A stretch of DNA of 10,344 bases from contig DQVH01000005.1 of NCBI GenBank assembly GCA_015661855.1, positions 1 to 10,344 of the forward strand. The letters are read 5' to 3'. Positions 1 to 5,817 of this stretch are shown piece by piece. A program made the translations under genes and the position numbers. The notes below the pieces were generated by a model, which saw only the letters and a program-made list of their open reading frames with translations, was not told where the DNA came from and made no database searches. Every line of letters begins with the position of its first letter. Within the stretch, counting starts at the first letter, position 1. This stretch comes from Desulfurococcales archaeon. Lineage in GTDB: Archaea; Thermoproteota; Thermoprotei_A; CAZTBM01; SZUA-1508.

Positions 1-64
1 ATACTAGACTGCTCTGAATAGTTAGCTCTAATCATTATTAAACGTTTAGAGAAAAACTTAAAGA

Positions 65-1257
65 CTATGATTGTGCCTCCTCATTACCAACAGTTACTGA
101 TGGTTCAGGTTTTTACATATTTTCTAAGCCTAATCCGGTCAAACCATGTTTCTATGGTTGTATCGGGTGCCATACTAATGCTTTCAGCGTGGTTTCCTAA
201 AATTATCCTAAAACTTGAATGTGCTTTATTATAGATTTTTATAGGCGTATATGTATTATCCTTCCACACGTAGTATGTAGTGTTTCCCTCATAGTATACT
301 ATACCGATAATAAGCCATTCTCTACTCCAGTACACTTTATCTTCCCCATTATCCCATGTGTAGCTTCGAATTCTATTATACTGCTAATACCATCAACCCA
401 GGCCCCAACATCCACCTCCTACAGCTATTATGTGTGCTCCTTGAACCCATTTTGGATGTTCATTTACAGGTTGATTTGATGTGTATAGGCTTAGCCTTGC
501 ATCATAATTGTTTAAACTTTTTTAGGGTTACCTTAGTACAGGTATATCTTCTTCTCACTGTTAGCTGGTATTTCAGGTATTTTAACCCATATTATGGATG
601 TTCCTCCTGGATTCCATTTTTCAATCCAGTATGGTAGTAGTGTTACTCCATCTGAGTCTGTAAATCTTAAGTCTCCTCCATCAATTCTCACTTTACTGTA
701 ATCGAAGTTTTCTAGAGTTAACTCTACCCTAACCTGGTAGTTTACTAGCCTGTTTCCACTTCTCTCAACTATTTAGTATTAGTTTTCTATACTTCCACCC
801 TTTAAGCCAAGTTACTGTCTCAACTTCTCCCACTAAGAGTATTGTAGTGTATGCTGCTGAAGCTCCACTTTCAGAACATACTCTTATGGTGTAGTATCCT
901 GTTATCTTATCCGATGGAATTTCGGCTTTAACTATGGCTACTTCGTTAGGTTTAATTTTAACTTTACCTCCTACAATATTCAGTGAGTATAGTGTTAAAC
1001 CGGTTTTCTCAATGTAAACTCTATCTACAGTAACCTCTACATCACCAATATTCCTGACAACAACTACTAGCTTACCATTTTCAACTATTACACTTTCAAT
1101 TTTAATTATTTGTTTAAAAGGCTTTACAGCTTCACCTACATTAATACTTGGAACTGAGGATACCCAGAGGTACGTTATTAGAGCTCCAATTATAGTTACT
1201 AGTAGAACTAATAATACACTATACAGTTTGTGAAATACTTTTAGACAATACTAGCAT
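65..1257 (-). pseudogene. Decayed DUF2341-domain surface protein with LamG-like tail
   Basis: Reading the minus strand while changing frame gives one continuous archaeal surface protein. It has a short N-terminus from an ATG at 1257, a hydrophobic membrane segment (VLLVLLVTIIGALITYLWV) and a beta-rich extracellular region. A DUF2341 domain follows, with DLRFTDSDG, LLPYWIEKW and IWVKIP, then a LamG-like tail ending WFDRIRLRKYV..PEPSVTVG. The frame breaks near 1220-1232, 765-780, 518-523 (a run of six T), 405-420, 355-368 and 110-114 (a run of five T). A TAA at 533-535 replaces the Tyr expected in YLYYGNP. All other genes here are open over several kilobases, so these look like true decay rather than sequencing errors. 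The intact protein would sit in the cytoplasmic membrane facing out; its role is unknown. The N-terminus resembles a pilin-like class III signal, but that is inference. The ATG start is tentative. Confidence 0.8.
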
Positions 1258-1294
1258 TAAACATTACCCTTCCCAGAATAGTATTGTAGTTGTG

Positions 1295-1329
1295 GTATTT
1301 TAAAATACTACCATCAAATGGTAGGTTTT
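1295..1329. repeat. Palindrome and stem-loop upstream of the pseudogene
   Basis: A perfect 14-bp palindrome, GTATTTTAAAATAC, lies at 1295-1308. It is followed at once by a 7-bp stem (1308-1314 with 1318-1324) with a CAA loop and then GTTTTT. Read on minus, the palindrome contains a TATA-like TTTTAAAATA about 45 nt upstream of the pseudogene ATG, so it may be the relic promoter. Read on plus, the stem-loop plus T-run looks like a terminator, although no plus-strand gene ends here. Confidence 0.4.
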
Positions 1330-1493
1330 TAACGTATTCACTGTAATGCTATCATGGTATGTTACCTTACTGGAGAGTATTTGAAACCTTAACTATCTTG
1401 ATCTTAAGGTGATGGGAGGTTATAGAAGCGGATTGAGAGGGAGCTCCTCTAGTACACTAAAAGGGCTAATAGAATTGGTTATTGGTGGGGGTG

Positions 1494-1570
<77 letters not shown>

Positions 1571-1615
1571 ACATTATGAGTCAGAGTAGTCCGTGGTAGA
1601 GTAGGTTTGGGAGGG

Positions 1616-1622
1616 TTTAAAG
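1616..1622 (-). promoter_or_regulatory. TATA box for tRNA-Ala
   Basis: Read on minus, ACTTTAAACCC lies about 46-52 nt before the tRNA 5' end. It would start transcription near 1593 and leave a leader of about 20 nt to be removed by RNase P. This is slightly farther away than for the other tRNAs here. Confidence 0.4.
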
Positions 1623-1781
1623 TTTTACCGTAGTATCCTAGACTATTCGCTTATTCGAGCACTTAGGTTCTCTCGGAAACTATGGCAACTCTTTAGTATT
1701 TTGAAAACTCTAGACTGTAGAGTCTTCAAAGTCTACATGTAAGCTGATGCTGAATGTCTACTCACTACTCGAGCCACAGAT

Positions 1782-1793
1782 AAATTTATATAT
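1782..1793 (+). promoter_or_regulatory. Strong TATA box with no protein gene downstream
   Basis: The sequence AAATTTATATAT is a near-ideal crenarchaeal TATA element. It predicts transcription starting about 26 nt after its centre, near 1813. The next 280 nt lack a protein gene and tRNA-Ile has its own TATA box, so this promoter probably serves an RNA gene starting near 1813. Confidence 0.55.
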
Positions 1794-1812
1794 GAAGATA
1801 TAATTCCATCAA

Positions 1813-1960
1813 AGCCGATGAGCTGATGAGTCATAGGCAAAGGGCGAGGCTATACACCTGCTTTTTACTGAAGGGAGTACCGAAATAAAAACGTAGATAC
1901 TCCCAGTGAACGGGGGCAGGGAAGTGCTGAGGTGGGATGAACCCGTGCATGGTTACTAAA
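1813..1960 (+). ncRNA. Candidate structured RNA of unknown family
   Basis: A strong TATA box places a transcript start near 1813. The sequence then departs from the AT-rich background. It contains a CTGATGA element at 1823-1829 that resembles a C box or kink-turn strand, a 7-bp hairpin GGGAGTA/TACTCCC (1873-1879 with 1898-1904), CTGA boxes at 1868-1871 and near 1929, and a GC-rich segment around 1910-1952 with GTGCTGAGGTGGGATGAAC. Box spacing does not fit a standard C/D sRNA, and I could not match RNase P RNA, SRP RNA, 5S rRNA, an H/ACA guide or a known riboswitch. The 3' end is a guess from where GC content drops. A C/D-like sRNA with an unusual layout, or a new RNA, are the main options. 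Confidence 0.35.
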
Positions 1961-2054
1961 ATAACGGAAAGATCTCGAGTATCACGCATGGGCGACTACT
2001 ATACGGGAAACTGTAAACTCGATATGGTAGGATATAGGTTTTGTAAACCTTAAA

Positions 2055-2066
2055 CTTTAAAAAACT
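2055..2066 (+). promoter_or_regulatory. TATA box for tRNA-Ile
   Basis: CTTTAAAAAACT is centred about 37 nt before the tRNA 5' end. This is the same spacing as the TATA boxes of tRNA-Leu, tRNA-Gly and tRNA-Tyr, and implies a leader of about 10 nt. Confidence 0.5.
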
Positions 2067-2096
2067 AAGAGAACTATGGTTACTATAGGGAGTATA

Positions 2097-2173
2097 GGGC
2101 CCGTAGCTCAGCCTGGTGGAGCGCCCGGCTGATAACCGGGAGGTCGGGGGTTCAAATCCCCCCGGGCCCACCA
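2097..2173 (+). tRNA. tRNA-Ile(GAT)
   Basis: A complete intronless cloverleaf of 77 nt with encoded CCA. The acceptor GGGCCCG pairs with CGGGCCC, the D arm is GCTC/GAGC, and the anticodon stem-loop CCCGG-CTGATAA-CCGGG gives anticodon GAT for isoleucine AUC and AUU codons. The T arm is GGGGG-TTCAAAT-CCCCC. The very GC-rich stems in an AT-rich genome indicate a thermophile. Confidence 0.97.
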
Positions 2174-2188
2174 TAGTCTTCTAATAAC

Positions 2189-2199
2189 ATTATTAAACC
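2189..2199 (+). promoter_or_regulatory. TATA box for the C/D-box sRNA
   Basis: ATTATTAAACC is centred at about 2194 and predicts a start near 2219, just before the C box at 2223. That is the expected position for a directly transcribed archaeal sRNA. Confidence 0.45.
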
Positions 2200-2218
2200 T
2201 TCTAATATAAGGTGATAT

Positions 2219-2290
2219 ATTGGTGATGAACAGCGGATAATATGAGGGGGCTTAGTATCCCTCAGTGAAGAAGTCCTTGTTGAACTGAGT
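2219..2290 (+). ncRNA. Probable C/D-box guide sRNA
   Basis: A perfect C box GTGATGA (2223-2229) and a perfect D box CTGA (2285-2288) are separated by a typical sRNA distance. A near-consensus C' box GTGAAGA (2265-2271) lies 13 nt before the D box, so the D guide is AGTCCTTGTTGAA. The D' box is unclear. ATGA at 2242 would leave a normal 12-nt guide and a long D'-C' linker holding a GAGGG/CCCTC hairpin; CTCA at 2261 would sit directly against C' but leave an overlong guide. Such RNAs direct 2'-O-methylation of rRNA or tRNA with L7Ae, Nop5 and fibrillarin. I did not identify a target. The TATA box and both perfect outer boxes support it. Confidence 0.6.
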
Positions 2291-2297
2291 ATTACTT

Positions 2298-2385
2298 CTC
2301 CCGGCGTGCCACCTCGCTACAATAGTTCGTCATACCCTGTTTTACGGGTCCGTCCGCCCGTCGTAAGGTGGCACGCTATCGGGAG
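2298..2385. ncRNA. Long GC-rich hairpin, function unknown
   Basis: The segment 2298-2314 pairs with 2366-2385: CTCCCG with CGGGAG, and GCGTGCCACCT with AGGTGGCACGC. This makes a 17-bp stem interrupted only by a TAT bulge (2377-2379). The 51-nt apical part holds a smaller hairpin ACCC/GGGT (2334-2349) and a competing pairing ACGGG/CCCGT. On plus it follows the C/D sRNA by 10 nt and is followed by TTTCTCTTTTA, so it could end that transcript. On minus it starts 12 nt after tRNA-Leu. No ACA box follows on either strand, which argues against an H/ACA guide. It may be an independent RNA, part of a composite sRNA, or a bidirectional terminator. Confidence 0.5.
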
Positions 2386-2397
2386 GTTTCTCTTTTA

Positions 2398-2485
<88 letters not shown>

Positions 2486-2513
2486 ACCCAATACTACTCC
2501 CATTACTACTACT

Positions 2514-2528
2514 CTAATAAAGTTTTAT
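2514..2528 (-). promoter_or_regulatory. TATA box for tRNA-Leu
   Basis: Read on minus, ATAAAACTTTATTAG is centred about 36 nt upstream of the tRNA 5' end. It lies in the gap after the acetyl-CoA synthetase stop codon, so the tRNA is probably transcribed on its own. Confidence 0.5.
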
Positions 2529-2545
2529 TGTTTTTGGGATGTATT

Positions 2546-3964
2546 TTAGTGAGTTTTATGTTCACCTATTTTTTCAAGGTATCGTTTGTACTTGTAGAGT
2601 GCTCCTAGACTTGCTACTGCTCTCTCCGGTATTGGGTATGCGGGTATACCCTCTCTATTTAGGTACCTCATTGCATTGTAGACATCTGTTCCACCAATCA
2701 TACATACTACTGTTGGTTTCTCTCTACCCTCACTCTTAGCCTCCCTATACGCTTGTACAATCACCTTTGCTAGGCTCATTGGGTCTAGTATTGCAGTTCT
2801 ACAATACAATACTATTATTGAGTGTATTCTTTCATCAGAGTATGCTACCTTGAGAGCTTTATAGTAGTTGTCCTCTACAGCCATTCCAGTTAGGTCTACA
2901 GGGTTTTTCGGACTACCAAACCACGGCATACACTTCCTAAACTCCTCTTTAAGATCGTCGGGTAGTGTGTAAAGGTTTACACCGTAGTCAGCACACGCAT
3001 CTGTAGCCATAACTCCTGCACCACCACCATTAGTTATTATTACTACGTTTTCACCTTTAGGTAGTGGCTGTAGCGCAAATGCTCTAGCCCAGTCAAACAT
3101 CTCCTCAATAGTTATTGCTCTAAGTATACCTGACTGGCGGAATGCAGCATCATATATTACATCTGCTCCTGCAAGAGAGCCTGTATGTGATGCTGCAGCT
3201 GCAGCACCCCTCTCAGACCTACCAGCCTTAAGGATTATTACAGGTTTCTTCCTAGTAACCTCCCTCATAAGCTTAATGAATGTTTTACCTGTACCCTCCT
3301 TTAAACCCTCAAGGTATATAGTTATGACTTTAGTGTTAGGGTCGTCAGCTAAATACTGTGATACCTCAGCTACATCTAGGTCAGCCATATTACCCATACT
3401 GACTATTGCTGATAAGCCTATCTCCTCTAGGAGAGTCCAACCCATTAATGCTATTCCGAGAGCACCACTCTGAGTTATGAACGCTATACCACCCTTAAGT
3501 ATGTCTTTAGGGCCAAATGTTGCATTCATATTTGCAGGTGTATAGGCTATACCGAAAATGTTTGGTCCGAGAATTCTCATACCATACTTATGTGCTAGTT
3601 CAACCATTCTCCTCTCTAAATCAACATTACCAACCTCTGAGAATCCACTAGTAATTACAACTGCTACTTTAACACCCTTCCTCCCAGCTTCATCAATAGC
3701 TTGTAGAACCTTCTCAGCAGGTATCGAGATAACAGCCATATCAACTTCATCAGGTATCTCGAGAATACTCTTATACGCCTTAAGACCTAGTATCTCATTA
3801 GCTGTTGGGTTAACAGGGTATATTTTACCCTTAAACCCATACTCTAACAGGTTTTTAACAATAGCGTGACCTATCTTTCCAGGCTTCCTAGAAGCACCAA
3901 TAACAGCAATACTTGATGGTGAAAATAGGTATTTCAGGTTATCTAGTTTCCCTCTACAACTCAT
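2546..3964 (-). CDS. acdA: ADP-forming acetyl-CoA synthetase, alpha subunit
   Basis: A 472-residue cytosolic protein of the ADP-forming acyl-CoA synthetase family, which converts acetyl-CoA (or another acyl-CoA), ADP and phosphate to the acid, CoA and ATP. This is the energy-conserving last step of sugar and peptide fermentation in archaea. An N-terminal CoA-binding Rossmann domain has VIGASRKPGKIG at about 21-32. Two succinyl-CoA-synthetase-like flavodoxin domains follow. The motif SHTGSLAG (259-266) contains His260, matching the phosphorylated catalytic histidine, and NGGGAGVMATD is at 312-322. The length fits stand-alone alpha subunits. The ATP-grasp beta subunit is absent from this window, so it must be encoded elsewhere; acyl substrate cannot be read from sequence. 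The ATG at 3964 lies 17 nt after the start predicted from a TATA box at 4001-4013, with GGGCG but no good Shine-Dalgarno ahead of it. Confidence 0.92.
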   Translation of the reverse strand: MSCRGKLDNLKYLFSPSSIAVIGASRKPGKIGHAIVKNLLEYGFKGKIYPVNPTANEILGLKAYKSILEIPDEVDMAVISIPAEKVLQAIDEAGRKGVKVAVVITSGFSEVGNVDLERRMVELAHKYGMRILGPNIFGIAYTPANMNATFGPKDILKGGIAFITQSGALGIALMGWTLLEEIGLSAIVSMGNMADLDVAEVSQYLADDPNTKVITIYLEGLKEGTGKTFIKLMREVTRKKPVIILKAGRSERGAAAAASHTGSLAGADVIYDAAFRQSGILRAITIEEMFDWARAFALQPLPKGENVVIITNGGGAGVMATDACADYGVNLYTLPDDLKEEFRKCMPWFGSPKNPVDLTGMAVEDNYYKALKVAYSDERIHSIIVLYCRTAILDPMSLAKVIVQAYREAKSEGREKPTVVCMIGGTDVYNAMRYLNREGIPAYPIPERAVASLGALYKYKRYLEKIGEHKTH

Positions 3965-4239
3965 GGAGGTATACGCCCATAGTAAACTTAGATTCTACGT
4001 GTTTTTAAATTTAGAGTTTGTGATACATTTCTCCATTCACTGTATCCTACTTTACTATTCTACCCGGATTTACCATGATCATTCAATACCCGTAGTAGAA
4101 GTCTTCATTTCATCCACAATCCTATATATCTCATGTGTGGAAGCTTTTCCACTCAACTCGCGGTCTGTCATCTCAGGTTACACTAAACTAGATCGAAGTA
4201 TTCCAAAATAAGGTCATAAGTTATTGTGTGTGGGGTATG
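3965..4239. other. Intergenic region between acdA and tRNA-Glu
   Basis: It holds the acdA promoter at its left end. A plus-strand TATA-like CTATATATC lies at 4122-4130, followed by a small stem-loop GTGGAA/TTCCAC with loop GCTT (4137-4152). A plus-strand open frame from 3963 to 4211 has no family signature or ribosome-binding site, and its start overlaps the acdA start, so I do not call it. Confidence 0.5.
4001..4013 (-). promoter_or_regulatory. TATA box for acdA
   Basis: Read on minus, CTAAATTTAAAAA is centred near 4007. It predicts a start near 3981 and a leader of about 17 nt before the ATG at 3964. Confidence 0.5.
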
Positions 4240-4341
4240 TGGTGCCGCCGCCGGGATTTGAACCCGGGTCACGGGCTCTCTTCGTTATAGTGTGGAGGGC
4301 TCGAAAGGCCCGCATACTTGTCCGGGCTATACTACGGCGGC
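4240..4341 (-). tRNA. tRNA-Glu(TTC) with 24-nt intron
   Basis: The minus strand gives a 102-nt gene: a 78-nt mature tRNA with encoded CCA plus an intron at 4278-4301. The acceptor GCCGCCG pairs with CGGCGGC, the anticodon stem is CGGGC/GCCCG, and the loop CTTTCGA gives anticodon TTC for glutamate. A direct repeat GAGCCC at the junctions makes the boundaries ambiguous by a few bases. Placing the intron at the canonical 37/38 site fits a bulge-helix-bulge: CTTT (32-35) pairs with intron GAAG, flanked by three-nt bulges CG|A and AG|A. The inner helix is weak, so the precursor may be a relaxed splicing substrate. The splicing endonuclease and a ligase would process it. Confidence 0.95.
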
Positions 4342-4404
4342 ACCTATACCAATTTCAATTCTAACCTATCTCCACCTTACCTCCGGTGTTTGTCTCTCCC
4401 ACCC

Positions 4405-4415
4405 TTATATTTAAG
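4405..4415 (-). promoter_or_regulatory. Possible TATA box for tRNA-Glu
   Basis: Read on minus, CTTAAATATAA preceded by a purine-rich BRE-like GGAAAAA is the nearest good promoter. It would give a leader of about 44 nt, longer than for the other tRNAs here. Nothing TATA-like occurs at the usual 36-nt spacing. Confidence 0.35.
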
Positions 4416-4499
4416 TTTTTCCTTAAAACCTAATTATATATGTTTGCAGTAAAACCCATTATACATTTGCGGTCGTTTTGTGGTTGTTTTGCAGAAACC

Positions 4500-4509
4500 T
4501 TTTATAACT
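4500..4509 (+). promoter_or_regulatory. TATA box for tRNA-Gly
   Basis: TTTTATAACT is centred 35 nt upstream of the tRNA 5' end, with a BRE-like GCAGAAACC immediately before it. Confidence 0.55.
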
Positions 4510-4538
4510 CTTAATGTACTATGAGTAACCTGGATGGT

Positions 4539-4644
4539 GCGGCGGTAGTCTAGCCTGGACTAGGACGCCGGCCTGCCAACAACTCTTCCACACTGGTTGG
4601 TGGAACGCCGGAGATCCCGGGTTCAAATCCCGGCCGCCGCACCA
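4539..4644 (+). tRNA. tRNA-Gly(GCC) with 27-nt intron
   Basis: A 106-nt gene: a 79-nt mature tRNA with encoded CCA plus an intron at 4579-4605. The acceptor GCGGCGG pairs with CCGCCGC, the anticodon stem is CCGGC/GCCGG, and the spliced loop CTGCCAC gives anticodon GCC for glycine. The intron sits at canonical position 37/38 with a well-formed bulge-helix-bulge: CTGC (32-35) pairs with intron GTGG (including wobbles), bulges are CA|A and AA|C, and an inner helix is CAAC/GTTG. The gene ends 8 nt before the stop codon of the convergent mtnA gene. Confidence 0.96.
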
Positions 4645-4652
4645 ATCTACTT

Positions 4653-5714
4653 CTATTTTAAACCTAGTAGTTTCCTTAGCGACTTCTCGTAGGGTGGTCT
4701 AGCTATACCCTTTTCAGTTATTATTGCTGTTATGTATTCTGGTGGTGTAATATCAAATGCCGGATTGTAAACTGGGACATTTCTTGGAGTAATGTAGATT
4801 TCTCCTAGTACTGTTCTTACCTCGTTTGGATCCCTCTCTTCTATAGGTATTTCTTTACTTACTGGATCTATAGTTGATGTTGGTGCTACAACGTAGAATG
4901 GTATTTTATGTTCTTTTGCTAGAACAGCTATAGTGTATGTTCCTATCTTGTTAGCTACATGTCCTGATAGTAGTATTCTATCTGCACCAACGAATACTTT
5001 ATCTACTAAACCCTTACTCATAATGTAACCTACCATACTATCCGTTATGAGTGTTACAGGTATACCCTCACTTAGAAGCTCCCATACTGTTAGTCTAGCG
5101 CCCTGTAGTAGTGGTCTAGTTTCAGTAGCTATAACCTTAATACGTTTACCTTGGAGTACAGCTGCCCTTATAACTCCTAATGCTGTACCGAAACCTGCTG
5201 TTGCTAATGCACCGGTATTACAGTGTGTTAGTATGGTATCACCGTCGTCTACTAGTTCTGCACCTATAAAGCCCATTCTAATGTTTGCTTCTATATCTTC
5301 ACTCATTATTTTAAGTGCTTCATCAACTAGAATCCTCTTAAGCTCATTAACATCTTTGCCCCTATACTCTCTTAGCTTCCTCAACATTCTATCGATAGCC
5401 CAGAATAGATTTACAGCTGTTGGCCTAGTCTTTCTAAGCCTATTTGCTGCCTTCTCTACTTCATCTCTCAAGCTATCTACACTTCTGGCTTTACTATTGT
5501 ATGCTACCATTGCTAATCCTAATGCTGCTGCAACACCAATAGCTGGTGCACCTCTAATCTCGAGATTCTCAATAGCTTTAGCTAGTCTCTCTAAGTCGTC
5601 AGTTACAACATACTCTAGTTTATGTGGTAACTTTACTACATTAATGAATTTTATTTTCCCATTCAACCACTCTATAGGCTTAATCTTTAACTCAACTTTA
5701 AACTGTAACTGCAA
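4653..5714 (-). CDS. mtnA: S-methyl-5-thioribose-1-phosphate isomerase
   Basis: This cytosolic enzyme of the eIF2B-like family converts methylthioribose 1-phosphate to methylthioribulose 1-phosphate in methionine salvage. Numbering from the proposed TTG start (353 residues), family motifs are RGAPAIG (54-60), RPTAVNL (97-103), HCNTGALAT (164-172) with catalytic Cys165, ETRPLLQGARLT (198-209), GADRI (243-247) with catalytic Asp245, NKIGTY and APTSTID. The RGAPAIG and HCNTG signatures favour MtnA over the related ribose-1,5-bisphosphate isomerase. The frame stays open to an ATG at 5795, but those extra 27 residues are absent from the family. The TTG at 5714 has GGTG exactly 8 nt ahead, as in rpiA and the DUF1028 gene, and a TATA box at the right distance. 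It is divergent from the splicing-subunit operon and convergent with tRNA-Gly. Confidence 0.92.
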   Translation of the reverse strand: MQLQFKVELKIKPIEWLNGKIKFINVVKLPHKLEYVVTDDLERLAKAIENLEIRGAPAIGVAAALGLAMVAYNSKARSVDSLRDEVEKAANRLRKTRPTAVNLFWAIDRMLRKLREYRGKDVNELKRILVDEALKIMSEDIEANIRMGFIGAELVDDGDTILTHCNTGALATAGFGTALGVIRAAVLQGKRIKVIATETRPLLQGARLTVWELLSEGIPVTLITDSMVGYIMSKGLVDKVFVGADRILLSGHVANKIGTYTIAVLAKEHKIPFYVVAPTSTIDPVSKEIPIEERDPNEVRTVLGEIYITPRNVPVYNPAFDITPPEYITAIITEKGIARPPYEKSLRKLLGLK

Positions 5715-5722
5715 AAATAGTA

Positions 5723-5758
5723 CACCTAGAATACTATGTTTTGAGTAAGGAATATAAG
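5723..5758 (-). promoter_or_regulatory. mtnA promoter and ribosome-binding site
   Basis: Read on minus, a TATA-like CTTATATT (5751-5758) predicts a start near 5728. GGTG (5723-5726) follows at once and lies 8 nt before TTG 5714. This arrangement supports the shorter mtnA protein, because a transcript starting here would not contain the ATG at 5795. Confidence 0.5.
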
Positions 5759-5770
5759 ATTTTACTTCTA

Positions 5771-5808
5771 CATTAAAACTAAATCTAGAATGCATAAGAG
5801 TATGGGTG
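5771..5808 (+). promoter_or_regulatory. Promoter and ribosome-binding site of the splicing-subunit/hisS operon
   Basis: CATTAAAACT (5771-5780) is TATA-like and predicts a start near 5803. GGTG (5805-5808) then lies 9 nt before the GTG at 5818, matching the leader layout of mtnA. The promoter is back to back with the mtnA promoter within about 15 nt. Confidence 0.45.
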
Positions 5809-5817
5809 TTTATGGGA

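Larger units (their letters stand above)
1571..2096. other. Intergenic stretch between tRNA-Ala and tRNA-Ile
   Basis: No credible protein gene was found. The right half carries a promoter and a candidate structured RNA (1782-1960), annotated separately. From 1623 to 1780 I see only AT-rich sequence with short inverted repeats and nothing I can name. An open frame on minus (1956-2174) runs antisense through tRNA-Ile and begins with the GGFEPPTSR pattern typical of translated tRNA complements, so it is not a gene. Confidence 0.6.

Noticed and set aside
219..637. Two plus-strand open frames of 86 and 93 residues
   Set aside because: They are antisense to the DUF2341 pseudogene, low in charged residues, and have no ribosome-binding site.
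1409..1450. Possible C/D sRNA (GTGATGG then TTGA) and AGAGG/CCTCT stem next to tRNA-Ala
   Set aside because: Both boxes deviate from consensus, no second pair of boxes exists, and there is no TATA box at the right distance.
1823..1889. Hammerhead-ribozyme-like core (CTGATGA followed later by CGAAA)
   Set aside because: The segments between them cannot form stem II next to the core, and no stem III with a cleavage site is apparent.
1813..1960. RNase P RNA, because AGGTGGGATGA resembles one conserved region
   Set aside because: The other universal elements (GAGGAAAGUCC-like and ACAGAA..GGCUUA-like) are absent.
1956..2174. Minus-strand open frame of 72 residues starting MVGPGGFEPPTSRLS
   Set aside because: This is the reverse complement of tRNA-Ile translated; the GGFEPPTSR pattern is a well-known annotation artefact.
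2298..2385. H/ACA guide RNA
   Set aside because: No ACA box follows the basal stem on either strand and no clear pseudouridylation pocket is seen.
3963..4211. Plus-strand open frame of 82 residues upstream of acdA
   Set aside because: Its start overlaps the acdA start on the other strand, no ribosome-binding site is seen, and composition looks like random AT-rich DNA.
4653..5714. Ribose-1,5-bisphosphate isomerase (AMP salvage)
   Set aside because: The N-terminal RGAPAIG region and HCNTGALAT match MtnA, while ribose-1,5-bisphosphate isomerases have different residues at both sites.
5047..5748. Plus-strand open frame of 233 residues
   Set aside because: It is a complete shadow of mtnA, rich in Ser and Leu as expected from an antisense frame, with no motif.
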